From NCBI GenBank assembly GCA_026936105.1, contig JAIXKI010000011.1, positions 125,877 through 189,876 of the forward strand: DNA of 64,000 nt. Direction: 5' to 3'. The stretch is from Chitinophagales bacterium (GTDB lineage: Bacteria > Bacteroidota > Bacteroidia > Chitinophagales > Chitinophagaceae). Made by a program: the position numbers and the translations under genes. Position 1 is the first letter of the stretch. Each line of letters opens with the position of its first letter. The notes under the pieces are model-generated. The model was not told where the DNA came from and did not search any database. It was given only the letters and a program-made list of their open reading frames with translations. Positions 54,960-63,878 of the stretch are shown here, piece after piece.

Positions 54960-54997
54960 TGATCAGTTTTGATAAGTTGAAGTTAGTATAAAATCTC

Positions 54998-55033
54998 GCA
55001 AAATATCGCAAAAACCTGAACAAAATCGCAGAA
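54998..55033. promoter_or_regulatory. Phased operator boxes upstream of DeoR gene 2
   Basis: GCAAAA at 54998 and 55008 and GCAGAA at 55028 (spacing 10 and 20), each preceded by TC. The first box is 39 bases from the regulator start, as in the other modules. Confidence 0.72.
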
Positions 55034-55195
55034 CAATTGAGAAATTATTATGTTTTACCTGCATTTCACTTCGCCCATGAGAACGAAATCGCTATTGCAT
55101 TTTGACGGAAAAATCGAATTTACCTTACATTTTTTAAAGGCAATAACTTAGGTATTTAGTCCGTAACTATTTAAATATCAGATAATTAAAAAAAA

Positions 55196-55876
55196 CTACT
55201 CTATCGGCGGCCCTTTTAAATTCAGATCCCTGATTCTATGCCGGATCTTTTTCATGAAAGAAATGCCCGGATCAGATTTTTGGGTGAGATAGTTCGGATC
55301 TGTTTCTTTCCAAAGAGGGGAATTTCTGAAAAGAGGATATTCATAATGACCGATCACATATTCAATGGGATACTTTTTCTTCAGATACCGTATCAATTGT
55401 TCATTCGCATTTAATTGTGCTTTGGTCAAAGGGGCATTTTCACTTCCAACATTTTCAACTCCTATGGCACAATAATTAAGTCCGATCACATGCCTTGCAA
55501 AAATTGTATCCGGCAAAAGTTGAAAGATCGTTCCATCCCTGTCGATTAAAAATTGGGATGATACATTCAGATCGCCTGCACCTTTTAATTCACCTCTTGC
55601 ATTAGGAAGTGTGGACCGGTTGAAAGCATCAAATGTTCCCTGCAGGGTAGGGATGGCGGTCCAGTGCAGTACGATCATCACCGGTTTTATTACCGGTGTC
55701 TCCTGGCGGATATGATATCTCTCACTCAGGTATTGAAGAGAGAGGACTACTCTTTGCGAATCAAAGATGATCGGTTTGTCAAAAGTCCTGAAAGTGGGTT
55801 TTGAAGTTTGACACGATGAGATAAAAAAGATCAGGGCAACTACATTTATTTTCATCATAAAAAGAATGTATCTCAT
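55196..55876 (-). CDS. N-acetylmuramoyl-L-alanine amidase (Amidase_2), lipoprotein
   Basis: A 226-residue AmpD-type zinc amidase that cleaves the MurNAc-alanine bond of peptidoglycan. The zinc residues appear in IVLHWTA (His), VIGHYEY (His) and KSDPG (Asp), and the catalytic-region Glu in AIGVENVG. The N-terminus has a lipobox Cys in VVALIFFISSCQTS, so it acts from the membrane and not the cytosol. Translation may start at Met7 or Met8 instead of the first ATG. A terminator separates it from the downstream susD of module 3. Confidence 0.88.
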   Translation of the reverse strand: MRYILFMMKINVVALIFFISSCQTSKPTFRTFDKPIIFDSQRVVLSLQYLSERYHIRQETPVIKPVMIVLHWTAIPTLQGTFDAFNRSTLPNARGELKGAGDLNVSSQFLIDRDGTIFQLLPDTIFARHVIGLNYCAIGVENVGSENAPLTKAQLNANEQLIRYLKKKYPIEYVIGHYEYPLFRNSPLWKETDPNYLTQKSDPGISFMKKIRHRIRDLNLKGPPIE

Positions 55877-55896
55877 AGCAGGTAATTTTCAAAAGG

Positions 55897-55918
55897 AAAG
55901 CCCTTTTAAAAGGGCTTT
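55897..55918. terminator. Palindromic terminator between amidase gene and susD module 3
   Basis: AAAGCCCTTTT and its exact inverse form a 22-base perfect palindrome. It lies 20 bases after the amidase start on the upstream side and before the susD stop, and would stop transcription leaving module 3. The T tract on the minus strand is interrupted (TTTCCTTTT). Confidence 0.65.
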
Positions 55919-55948
55919 CGGAATAGATTGAAATGATAAAACTAATGA

Positions 55949-57541
55949 TCAGGGTTTATCCCACCAAACAGGAGTCAGCAATCTGACACCGGGACTATTG
56001 CCACCCTCTGCGTTTACGGCATCCGGATTTCTTGCTTCTTCGTTATTCTCATAACACATAGCCCTGATCCATTGAGTTGATCCGGTAAACAAAGGATTCA
56101 GGTCTTTAGGGCGCACAAAAGATGGACCATAGATGTCCTGGCTATAATCCATTCTGCGAAGGTCAGTCCATGTCTCAGGATTCAGGCAAAGTGCAATGTA
56201 TTTCTGCCTCATTATATGGCTGAGACCCTGTGTGAGATCATTGAAGTGAGCGGTAAGTCCATCAGCTTCCTGTGCCACCCAATAGTTCGCTATGTCAGTA
56301 GCGTTAACTCCAAGCTTTCTCATATTTGCATTCACCGCTTCCTTATAAGAATTAAGAGCACCGCCGGCATCGCCTGATCTGAGCTTTGCTTCTGCTTCTA
56401 TAAATTTCACTTCAGAATAAGTAATGAAGGGAGTAGGGGAAGTTTGATTGGTATAAAAACCGCTTCTGCTGAAATATCCATAATCACTTCTGCTTGTTTT
56501 AGTGGCATCGCCCGGTGACCCATCCGGCAATAATCCTTGTCCACCGGATAAACGTCCTCCCATCGCAAGGCCCCGGTAAGCGCCATCCGATGCGGCAGGC
56601 TCCATGATCTTGCTGATACGTGGATCAGTATATAAGGTATTCGTCACCGGGAAAGAGGTAAGCATGTTCACGAAGAACTGGCTCCATGTGAGATATCTCG
56701 GTGAATACAACGGATCATTGTGAATATCCAGGTCACCATAATAAGAGAAGCCGCCCCAGCTGTACCATGGATTTTCATCGGTTTCCATTCCCCCGGCCAG
56801 GTGTGCAAACTCTGCATCCATTCCGTCACCGTTGAATGCTTTGGAACAGGCATTAAGGATGTCTTGTGCATTATACAGATTACCTTTTTTAGAAAGGTGG
56901 TTGTAATACCTTGCTTTCAATGCCCAGGCAAATCTTATCCAGTTATCAATGTTTCCATGAAACATAATGTCGCCATTAGCTGCGTTCAGTTTATTAGATG
57001 ATCCTGCTTTTTCAAAATTCTGAATGGCATCACTTAGCAGAGAATCAATTTTGGAATACACCGATTGCTGATCATTAAACTTCGGGATAAGATTAATGGC
57101 CGCTGTTCCATTATAGTAATCATCCAATACAATACTTCCGTATTGATCAGAAAGAATTCCGAAATTATAGGCCATCAGCACTTCTCCTGCCCCAATAAAT
57201 TCCGGTTTGCTTTCACTTTTACCCAGTCTGACAAGATCAACACAGTTGGGAAGCGCCCATGTATAAGCGTTTTGCCAGAAAAAGTATGCGGAGGTCATCC
57301 GCCATGTCTCCGCTGCTCCCTGAAATTCTGCACAACCATATTGGCAGATGGCTACTACTTCTCTCGATCCGCGAAACATAGCCGCACCATTTGAAAGCGT
57401 TATGGCGCCTACCAGCCTTTTTTCAGGCGCCACATAGGTCGGGTTATTGGGGTCTTCATTTACGTCCAGATATTTTTTACAGGAAATATCCAGAAAGAAT
57501 AGTGACAGTAAAGTCAGAACTATTATTAATTTATTTTTCAT
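55949..57541 (-). CDS. SusD-like lipoprotein, module 3
   Basis: A 530-residue lipoprotein with lipobox Cys21 (LSLFFLDISCKKYLDVNEDP), SusD-like_2 subfamily as in module 2. Blocks include AGEVLMAYNFGILSDQYGSI, WALKARYYNHLSKKGNLYNA and SEVKFIEAEAKLRSGDAGGA. It follows its susC by 21 bases and should form the surface lid of that transporter. Confidence 0.92.
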   Translation of the reverse strand: MKNKLIIVLTLLSLFFLDISCKKYLDVNEDPNNPTYVAPEKRLVGAITLSNGAAMFRGSREVVAICQYGCAEFQGAAETWRMTSAYFFWQNAYTWALPNCVDLVRLGKSESKPEFIGAGEVLMAYNFGILSDQYGSIVLDDYYNGTAAINLIPKFNDQQSVYSKIDSLLSDAIQNFEKAGSSNKLNAANGDIMFHGNIDNWIRFAWALKARYYNHLSKKGNLYNAQDILNACSKAFNGDGMDAEFAHLAGGMETDENPWYSWGGFSYYGDLDIHNDPLYSPRYLTWSQFFVNMLTSFPVTNTLYTDPRISKIMEPAASDGAYRGLAMGGRLSGGQGLLPDGSPGDATKTSRSDYGYFSRSGFYTNQTSPTPFITYSEVKFIEAEAKLRSGDAGGALNSYKEAVNANMRKLGVNATDIANYWVAQEADGLTAHFNDLTQGLSHIMRQKYIALCLNPETWTDLRRMDYSQDIYGPSFVRPKDLNPLFTGSTQWIRAMCYENNEEARNPDAVNAEGGNSPGVRLLTPVWWDKP

Positions 57542-57562
57542 AACGAAAATCTTGTTTGGTTA

Positions 57563-60500
57563 TTAAAAAGTAAGTTTCACTCCGAAATCAAATCCTTTTG
57601 TTGCGGGAACTCCGAGGTTGTCAAATCCGAATGACCCTGCACCACCTATACCGGCGCCGCTTCCCGAAACTTCTGGATCCACGCCCGAATATTTCGTTAG
57701 TAAGATCAGGTTCCTTCCTGTCAGTGTCAATGCCAGGTTTTTGATCTTTCCCAGTTTGGAAGAAGGGAATGAATAGGATAAAGAAATATATCTTAGTCTG
57801 GTCCATCCGCCGTCTTCCACAAAATTGGAAGACTCACCTGTGTAATAGTTCTGATAAAAATTCTGATCCAAAGGAATTGAAATGGTATTCTTCTGGCCCG
57901 TTGACTGTATGATCCCATCCAGCACTATCGTGGACCTGTCCAGAGTTTTTGTACTTAAACCTGAGTAAACCAGAGAATTCTCGGTTGCATTATAGACCAT
58001 GCCGCCTTTGCGCACATCCACCATAAAATCTAAAGAAAAGTTTTTCAGTCTAAATGAGTTGGTGATCCCCATAGTGAATTCCGGGTTCCTGTCTCCGACG
58101 TAAGTATAGTCTGTGATCTGAGGATACCCGCTATTGTTTAAAAGGAGTGTTCCGTTGGCGTCTCTTTTCCACGTCTTACCGTTTATACCAAATAGGGTTT
58201 CACCAAGGAATGCGGCAGCTTCTGCTCCATTATTATCTGTCCATGTATCCGACAGTTCAACTTTAGTAAGAAGACCCGGCAGATCCTTTACAATGGACGT
58301 GTTGGCGGCAAAGTTTACATTGAGATTCCATCTGAAATTCTTCTGAATTATTGGCTGCATGGTCACCACCAGTTCAACTCCCTGATTCTTTATGGAACCT
58401 CCATTCAGATAAGTGAACCATGCACCGGATGATGGCGGTACCCTTGTATTGAGAATCTGATTTGTTGATTGGCTCCTGAAATAAGTGACGTCAAGGCCAT
58501 AACGGTTATCAATGAACCTGAGATCGGCGCCCACTTCAAATGACCGGGTAAATTCAGGTTTCAAAGCAGGATCGCCGAATTGATAAACATTGGTGATGAA
58601 GCCTCTCGGATTGATGGTAAAATCATTGGTGATCGTTTCCATGGCAGTCGTCAGCATGTGTGGCGGAGCATCCTTGCCCACTTCTGAATAAGCTGCCCTG
58701 ATTTTTCCGTAAGAGAAAATATGATTATCCGATTTCCATCCCATATTCGTCAGGATGTCTGTAAAGATCGCAGAAGCACTGATGGCCGGATAAAAGAAAG
58801 AATTGTTGGCCACGGGAAGAGTGGAAGACCAGTCATTTCTTCCGCGAAGGTTAAGATAAACGATATCTTTCCAGTTTAATGTCAGGTCTCCGAAGCCTGC
58901 TACAATTCTTCTTCTGTTCAGGTATTCAGAAACTGAGCGGTCATTACCCACCGTATTGTTAATGCTCGGGAATGAAGGATCCACAAATCTGGAGGCGCTG
59001 GATGTGGTTCCGTTATATTTTGATGTTTCCAGATTATGGCCCAAAGAGAAACTCATGTGAAGATCTTTCCCGATATCTCTTTTATAGGTTGCGATCAATG
59101 TGGAAGTGGTGATCTGATTATTACTGAGTGTTTGATATACGGAGCCGCCAAAAGTTCCGGTAGGCATCAGAATAGCTTTGAAGTTGTCATTGTAATAATC
59201 AGTACCCAAACGGTAACTGATATTTAAAAACTCAAAAGGATCGTAGCTGATATTACCCATTATGATCGCTCTTTGAATTTCATCATTGATCGGTTTGTTC
59301 ATGATGCTCCAGTAAGGATTATCAGGGCCAGTGGGAGTAATTCTTCTTTGAGTACCATCGGGGTTCAGATAATTTTTCATGTCGTCATTTCTTGGCCAGT
59401 AGTAAACACCCATTACACCGTTCATACTTCCCTGTGGCACATATTCTCTTTGCGTGTGAATATAACTTGCCGAAGTGCCTATGGTCAGTTTGTCTCCTGC
59501 CTTGGTATCTGCATTTACTCTGAAAGATTCTCTCTTGAATTCTGAATTTTTGGTAATAGATCCCTGGTCAAAGAAAGAACCGGAAGCATAGTAGTTCGTT
59601 CTTTCACTGCTGCCGCTTACGGAAAGATCATGAGTTTGTGCAAAAGAGGTCTGAAAGAAATCTTTAAGGTTGTCGTAAACAGTCTGGCCTGTTCCAAACT
59701 GGGGTCCCCAGGATCTGAAAGTGGAATTATCAGCTACACCGTTCAATCCCTGCATGTATTTGGATTGAAGCACCGGCAATTTGTTTACCATATCAGCAGA
59801 TGCTGTTCCTTTATAAGTGATCCTGGCTGATCCGCCCGAACCTTTTTTTGTTGTAATTACGATAGCTCCTGATGCTGCTCTTATTCCGTAAAGAGCTGCT
59901 GCTGCAGGCCCTTTAAGCACGGTTATAGATGCTATGTCATCAGGATTAATATCAATCGCCCTGTTAGTGGCCGGGCCATAAGAAGCAACCAATCCCCCCT
60001 GTCCAACGGGAGTGGAATTGTCAATAGGAATACCATCCACAACAAATAATGGCTGATTGTTTCCGCTTAGAGAATTTCCACCTCTGATCATAATGCTTGC
60101 AGAGGCGCCGGGTGATCCGCTTGAGTTAGTGATTTGTACACCGGCCACTTTTCCCTGCAAAGCATTTACGAGATTCTCCTGCTTGGCTTCTACAACCTCA
60201 GTAGCATTTACGTTTTGTGTAGAAAAGCCCAGGCTTCTTACATTTTTTCTGACTCCGAATGCGGTAACCGCCACTTCCGATAATGATTTAGCCTCAATAT
60301 TCAGTGTGACATTGATAATATCAGAACCTTCAACGGTTTTTTCTAAAGTTGCAGCTCCGACATAGCTGTAAACCAGTACCTGCCCCTGGGCGGCATTAAT
60401 AGTATAGGTACCGTCTTCTCTCGTTGAAATCCCGGTACTACTTCCCTTAACCTTTACCGAAACTCCGGAAAGAGGGGTGCCATCAGTGGACGATACTATT

Positions 60501-60583
60501 CCCGTAATCTTTCTTTGTTGAGCAATACCCTGGAGCATCAAAAGAAATACACCAAGGAAAAGAATAGTTAGTTTCTTTTTCAT
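57563..60583 (-). CDS. SusC/RagA TonB-dependent transporter, module 3
   Basis: A 1006-residue transporter: signal peptide KKLTILFLGVFLLMLQGIAQ, carboxypeptidase-regulatory-like domain (about 24-98), TonB box region LSEVAVTAFGVRKNVRSLGF, plug ending LYGIRAASGAIVITTKKG, and barrel ending FGVKLTF. Unlike modules 1 and 2, the start lies 240 bases from the DeoR gene, and a 40-codon ORF occupies the place where susC begins in the other modules. Confidence 0.95.
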   Translation of the reverse strand: MKKKLTILFLGVFLLMLQGIAQQRKITGIVSSTDGTPLSGVSVKVKGSSTGISTREDGTYTINAAQGQVLVYSYVGAATLEKTVEGSDIINVTLNIEAKSLSEVAVTAFGVRKNVRSLGFSTQNVNATEVVEAKQENLVNALQGKVAGVQITNSSGSPGASASIMIRGGNSLSGNNQPLFVVDGIPIDNSTPVGQGGLVASYGPATNRAIDINPDDIASITVLKGPAAAALYGIRAASGAIVITTKKGSGGSARITYKGTASADMVNKLPVLQSKYMQGLNGVADNSTFRSWGPQFGTGQTVYDNLKDFFQTSFAQTHDLSVSGSSERTNYYASGSFFDQGSITKNSEFKRESFRVNADTKAGDKLTIGTSASYIHTQREYVPQGSMNGVMGVYYWPRNDDMKNYLNPDGTQRRITPTGPDNPYWSIMNKPINDEIQRAIIMGNISYDPFEFLNISYRLGTDYYNDNFKAILMPTGTFGGSVYQTLSNNQITTSTLIATYKRDIGKDLHMSFSLGHNLETSKYNGTTSSASRFVDPSFPSINNTVGNDRSVSEYLNRRRIVAGFGDLTLNWKDIVYLNLRGRNDWSSTLPVANNSFFYPAISASAIFTDILTNMGWKSDNHIFSYGKIRAAYSEVGKDAPPHMLTTAMETITNDFTINPRGFITNVYQFGDPALKPEFTRSFEVGADLRFIDNRYGLDVTYFRSQSTNQILNTRVPPSSGAWFTYLNGGSIKNQGVELVVTMQPIIQKNFRWNLNVNFAANTSIVKDLPGLLTKVELSDTWTDNNGAEAAAFLGETLFGINGKTWKRDANGTLLLNNSGYPQITDYTYVGDRNPEFTMGITNSFRLKNFSLDFMVDVRKGGMVYNATENSLVYSGLSTKTLDRSTIVLDGIIQSTGQKNTISIPLDQNFYQNYYTGESSNFVEDGGWTRLRYISLSYSFPSSKLGKIKNLALTLTGRNLILLTKYSGVDPEVSGSGAGIGGAGSFGFDNLGVPATKGFDFGVKLTF

Positions 60584-60659
60584 TTGAAAGCAGTTTTGAG
60601 TTGTTTAAAAGATGTTCTTTTTATAATTTATTTTCGTCAGGACTAAAAAATTGTATTGA

Positions 60660-60782
60660 TCATAGGCTGAAGCTATTCCAGAAAAGAAAAGCTTCTGCAT
60701 CGTCTTCATGTTCCATTGCTAACACTTTATGTAACAGAAGGCCGGAACGGGCAGACACAACGGGTCTCTTGTTTTTTCTCAT
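60660..60782 (-). CDS. Short ORF (40 aa) between DeoR gene 3 and susC 3
   Basis: The ATG at 60782 sits in the same context as the susC starts of modules 1 and 2 (TTTTTAT...CTATGAGAAA on the minus strand) and at the same distance, 41 bases, from the DeoR gene. It encodes MRKNKRPVVSARSGL and later MEHEDDAEAFLFWNSFSL, then stops. It has no signal peptide. It may be a leader peptide or the relic of an earlier susC or other gene. I recognise no family. Confidence 0.4.
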   Translation of the reverse strand: MRKNKRPVVSARSGLLLHKVLAMEHEDDAEAFLFWNSFSL

Positions 60783-60823
60783 AGCAGTTGTTTTTATAGT
60801 TATTGAACAGTTTCCTGTCATTA

Positions 60824-61573
60824 TTACAACACTTCGATACCTGCATCTACATAGGGCTTCAGCTTAGGGTCGGCAGGGTCCAATTCTGTTATCAGGGTGT
60901 GGATCTTGTTCAGCTCGCAGATTTGAATCGGCTGAACCGTATTCATCTTTTCAGCGATAGCGAGGCAGACTACTTTTTTACACGATTCTATCATGGCTCT
61001 TTTTAACTGTACTACATCCCAATCGCTTTCTGTTACTCCATGCTTAAGGTCAATTGCATTGGTCCCCAGGAAACATAGATCTGCCTGCATTTGCCTGATC
61101 TTCGCCATTGCTTCAAGGCCTACAGTGATTTTTGAATTTTTAGAAACTTTGTCGCCGATCATAATCACCTCGATATTCGGATGTTGCAGGTATTCCAGAA
61201 TGGCCGGGACACTGCCTGAAATAAAAGTTGCATTCAGATAAGGAGGGAGAGACCTTGCCATTTCCAGAATGGTGGTACCGCCACTTGTTAACACGAACAT
61301 TCCGTTTTTCACAAGGCTGACAGCTTTCTGCGCAATAACACTTTTTTTGCTTTGGGAGTAAACTTCTTCAGTTGGGATATGAACTTCATTAAATGAGTGA
61401 GAAAGTGCACCTCCATGAACTTTAATCAGTTTTCCTTCATCTGCCAGTTCATATAGGTCTCTGCGGATCGTATCTTCCGATACTTTCATCTCGATGCTGA
61501 GCAAAGAAGACTGTACTTTATTATGAAGATTAACCTGGTGTAGGATATGTGCTTGTCGTTCTTTTTTGAGCAT
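60824..61573 (-). CDS. DeoR/GlpR-type transcriptional regulator, module 3
   Basis: A 249-residue paralogue of the other two regulators, with the same SEDTIRRDLYEL recognition helix and GKLIKVHGGAL. It differs mainly in small patches such as HIPTEEVYSQSKKSV and LAIAEKMNTVQ. It precedes the module 3 transporter genes and is preceded by four phased GCA boxes. Confidence 0.92.
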   Translation of the reverse strand: MLKKERQAHILHQVNLHNKVQSSLLSIEMKVSEDTIRRDLYELADEGKLIKVHGGALSHSFNEVHIPTEEVYSQSKKSVIAQKAVSLVKNGMFVLTSGGTTILEMARSLPPYLNATFISGSVPAILEYLQHPNIEVIMIGDKVSKNSKITVGLEAMAKIRQMQADLCFLGTNAIDLKHGVTESDWDVVQLKRAMIESCKKVVCLAIAEKMNTVQPIQICELNKIHTLITELDPADPKLKPYVDAGIEVL

Positions 61574-61611
61574 TGGTCAGTTTTGATATGTCGAATATAA
61601 GTATAATTCAT

Positions 61612-61657
61612 GCACAAAAAAGCAATTTCCAAAATAAATGTGCAGAAATATGCAAAA
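61612..61657. promoter_or_regulatory. Phased operator boxes upstream of DeoR gene 3
   Basis: GCA boxes at 61612, 61622, 61642 and 61652, spacing 10, 20, 10. The first lies 39 bases from the regulator start. The third box is GCAGAAA as in modules 1 and 2; the fourth is extra. Confidence 0.68.
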
Positions 61658-61660
61658 AAA

Positions 61661-61684
61661 TAAAAGAAACCTGCATTTTGCAGG
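61661..61684 (-). terminator. Terminator after the small beta-barrel gene
   Basis: On the minus strand CCTGCA, loop AAA, TGCAGG is followed by TTTCTTTTATTTTTTT. It ends transcription of the outer-membrane protein gene 36 bases past its stop, before the DeoR 3 operator. Confidence 0.85.
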
Positions 61685-61720
61685 CTTTCCCCTTATTTTA
61701 AAATCAGTATTACTTGCTTT

Positions 61721-62203
61721 TTAGAAAGTGAACCTTGCTGTAAATCCGATAGCTGAGGGCTCAAAGTTGATATCACTTACAATGTTTAATTCAGGTTTCC
61801 AGTCCAGTGACAAATTCAAAGGCAGGTTGGCAAACTTATAATCCAGGCCAATAACACCTTGGGCGCCGAAGTTGGCATTTGTTTCATTTTTTTGCTTGTT
61901 CGGGTCATAGGTTTTTATGAAAGCAAGATAACCGCCACCTCCATAGTACCAGCGGATATCGCTGCCGGAAATAGGTTTATGTATTTCTAATAATGCTCCC
62001 AGTGCCAAAGGATCGCCAAATGAGAAGAGTCCTTCAACAGCAGTTGCATCATTAAGAAAATGTTTTATTGAAATCGAATTATTTACCATGGCGCCGCTGC
62101 TGCTTAACCTTACTCCCAGTCCGGTCCGGTAGCTTTGCGCATTAGTCTGATTTGCTGTGCCTGCTATTGCGATCAGCAAAAGAGCAGAGAAGATTTTTTT
62201 CAT
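61721..62203 (-). CDS. Small outer-membrane beta-barrel protein
   Basis: A 160-residue exported protein: signal KKIFSALLLIAIAGTANQTN then alternating strands (YRTGLGVRLSSSGAMVN, DIRWYYGGGGYLAFIKTYD, NFGAQGVIGLDYKFANLPL) ending FTARFTF with a terminal aromatic. This is the pattern of OmpA/OmpW-size barrels in Bacteroidota. No specific function. It is a single gene, divergent from nhaD. Confidence 0.8.
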   Translation of the reverse strand: MKKIFSALLLIAIAGTANQTNAQSYRTGLGVRLSSSGAMVNNSISIKHFLNDATAVEGLFSFGDPLALGALLEIHKPISGSDIRWYYGGGGYLAFIKTYDPNKQKNETNANFGAQGVIGLDYKFANLPLNLSLDWKPELNIVSDINFEPSAIGFTARFTF

Positions 62204-62419
62204 AACTGTTTTTGTTTTTAAAGAATGGCTTCGATATAGTTTTAGAGCTATGGTAGAAGATTCCGGAGGCCTTTTGTTCTCTTAGGATGATCTCCGATGC
62301 CTTACCGATGAGAGTTTAACGAAAATGGTGCCATCAAATTTTAAACAAAATGTAAAAGCTTTTGTAATACCCTACTCCTTATTAGATTCATCTGCAGTAT
62401 TTTTATCAAAATCTTAAAG

Positions 62420-63703
62420 ATGGAATGGTTCATTGTTCTGGTTTTTATCGTCGGTTATGTGGCAATAGCATTTGAGAAAAACATCCATGTCAATAAATCT
62501 GCTTCCGCTTTGATCACCGGTGTTGCCTGCTGGACCCTTTACATGTTTGCCAATGAAGATAAAGGCATGGTCACCTCCCAGCTTACAGAACATCTTGGCG
62601 ACCTTTCACAGATTCTTTTCTTTCTTATGGGAGCCATGACCATTGTGGAGCTTATAGATATTCATGACGGGTTTGAGATCATTACCCAAAGGATCAAGAC
62701 AAAAAGCAAAGGCAGGCTTCTTTGGATAATCGGGCTGTTCAGTTTTTTTCTATCGGCCATACTGGACAATCTTACCACAACTATTGTAATGGTCTCTTTA
62801 ATTCGAAAACTCACGTCTGATAAAAAAGATCGCTGGATGCTGGCCGGACTGGTCATCATTGCCGCTAATGCAGGAGGGGTGTGGTCTCCCATTGGTGATG
62901 TGACCACTACCATGCTCTGGATCGGAGGGCAGATCACGGCGTGGAACATCATTATTAAACTTTTCTTACCGGCTTTAGTTTGTTTGCTGGTGCCTATCTT
63001 TTTGATGAGAATAGTTTTTAAAGGAAAAACAGAAAGGCCTGCCAGTTCTATGGAAGACAAGCCCAAGGGTGCCACTTCGGAAAGGGAGAGAATGATTATT
63101 CTGGTGACCGGCATTTTATTACTCCTGATGGTTCCGGTTTTTAAATCTTTGACTCAGCTGCCGCCGTTCATGGGAATGATGATTGGCCTGGGGCTGATGT
63201 GGATCGTTGCCGAAAGCCTGCATAATGGGAAAGAGGAGGAAGATTCGGAAAGATATTCAGTAGCCTATGCTCTGATGCGGATAGACACATCCAGCATTCT
63301 TTTTTTTCTCGGCATTTTACTGGCAGTATCAGCGTTGCAATCAACAGGGCATTTGAAGCTGGCAGCAGAATGGATGGATACTAATTTGAAAGATCAAAGT
63401 ATCATTGCGGGAAGTATAGGTCTTCTTTCTTCTATTGTTGACAATGTACCATTGGTGGCGGCTACGCAGGGAATGTATGATCTGAGCACTTATCCTGCGG
63501 ATCATTATTTCTGGGAATTTCTTGCTTATTGTACCGGCACCGGCGGAAGCGCTCTGATCATTGGCTCTGCAGCAGGCGTAGCTGCAATGGGTCTTGAAAA
63601 AATAAATTTTATCTGGTATCTGAAAAGAATAAGTTGGCTGGCTTTAGCCGGATTTTTTTCGGGAGCTGTTGTTTATATGCTACAATCAAAGATAGTGAGT
63701 TGA
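62420..63703 (+). CDS. nhaD: NhaD-type Na+/H+ antiporter
   Basis: A 427-residue inner-membrane antiporter with about twelve helices. SAILDNLTTTIVMVSLIRKL and AANAGGVWSPIGDVTTTMLW are NhaD signatures with membrane-embedded polar residues; SIVDNVPLVAATQGMYDL and GTGGSALIIGSAAGVAAMG form the second half of the pseudo-repeat. It exports Na+ in exchange for protons and keeps internal pH and sodium in balance. It stands alone, before a strong bidirectional terminator. Confidence 0.92.
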   Translation: MEWFIVLVFIVGYVAIAFEKNIHVNKSASALITGVACWTLYMFANEDKGMVTSQLTEHLGDLSQILFFLMGAMTIVELIDIHDGFEIITQRIKTKSKGRLLWIIGLFSFFLSAILDNLTTTIVMVSLIRKLTSDKKDRWMLAGLVIIAANAGGVWSPIGDVTTTMLWIGGQITAWNIIIKLFLPALVCLLVPIFLMRIVFKGKTERPASSMEDKPKGATSERERMIILVTGILLLLMVPVFKSLTQLPPFMGMMIGLGLMWIVAESLHNGKEEEDSERYSVAYALMRIDTSSILFFLGILLAVSALQSTGHLKLAAEWMDTNLKDQSIIAGSIGLLSSIVDNVPLVAATQGMYDLSTYPADHYFWEFLAYCTGTGGSALIIGSAAGVAAMGLEKINFIWYLKRISWLALAGFFSGAVVYMLQSKIVS

Positions 63704-63758
63704 AATTCTTTTTGCCAAAAAATCAATCAAATCAGTTAAGCACGGCCTGAAAAAATAA

Positions 63759-63791
63759 AAAAATGGCAGGTCTATCATTGCCCGCCATTTT
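63759..63791. terminator. Bidirectional terminator after nhaD
   Basis: AAAATGGCAGG pairs with CCCGCCATTTT with one mismatch around a nine-base loop, with A and T tracts on both sides. It lies between the convergent nhaD and NADH dehydrogenase-type genes. Confidence 0.8.
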
Positions 63792-63878
63792 AAACAAGAT
63801 TATATTTTTCTTTTTCAGGGAGACCCTGAGTATTTCCTTTCCGGGCAGGGAAATAACCTGAATTTACCTTTAAAATAT

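Noticed and set aside
60601-60867. 88-codon plus-strand frame between DeoR gene 3 and susC 3
   Set aside because: It overlaps the end of the DeoR gene in antisense and has no family resemblance; the minus-strand 40-codon frame is better supported by its start context.
42423-61573. Typical polysaccharide utilisation locus
   Set aside because: Three SusC/D pairs are present but no glycoside hydrolase, lyase or carbohydrate esterase lies between them, so a glycan substrate should not be assigned.
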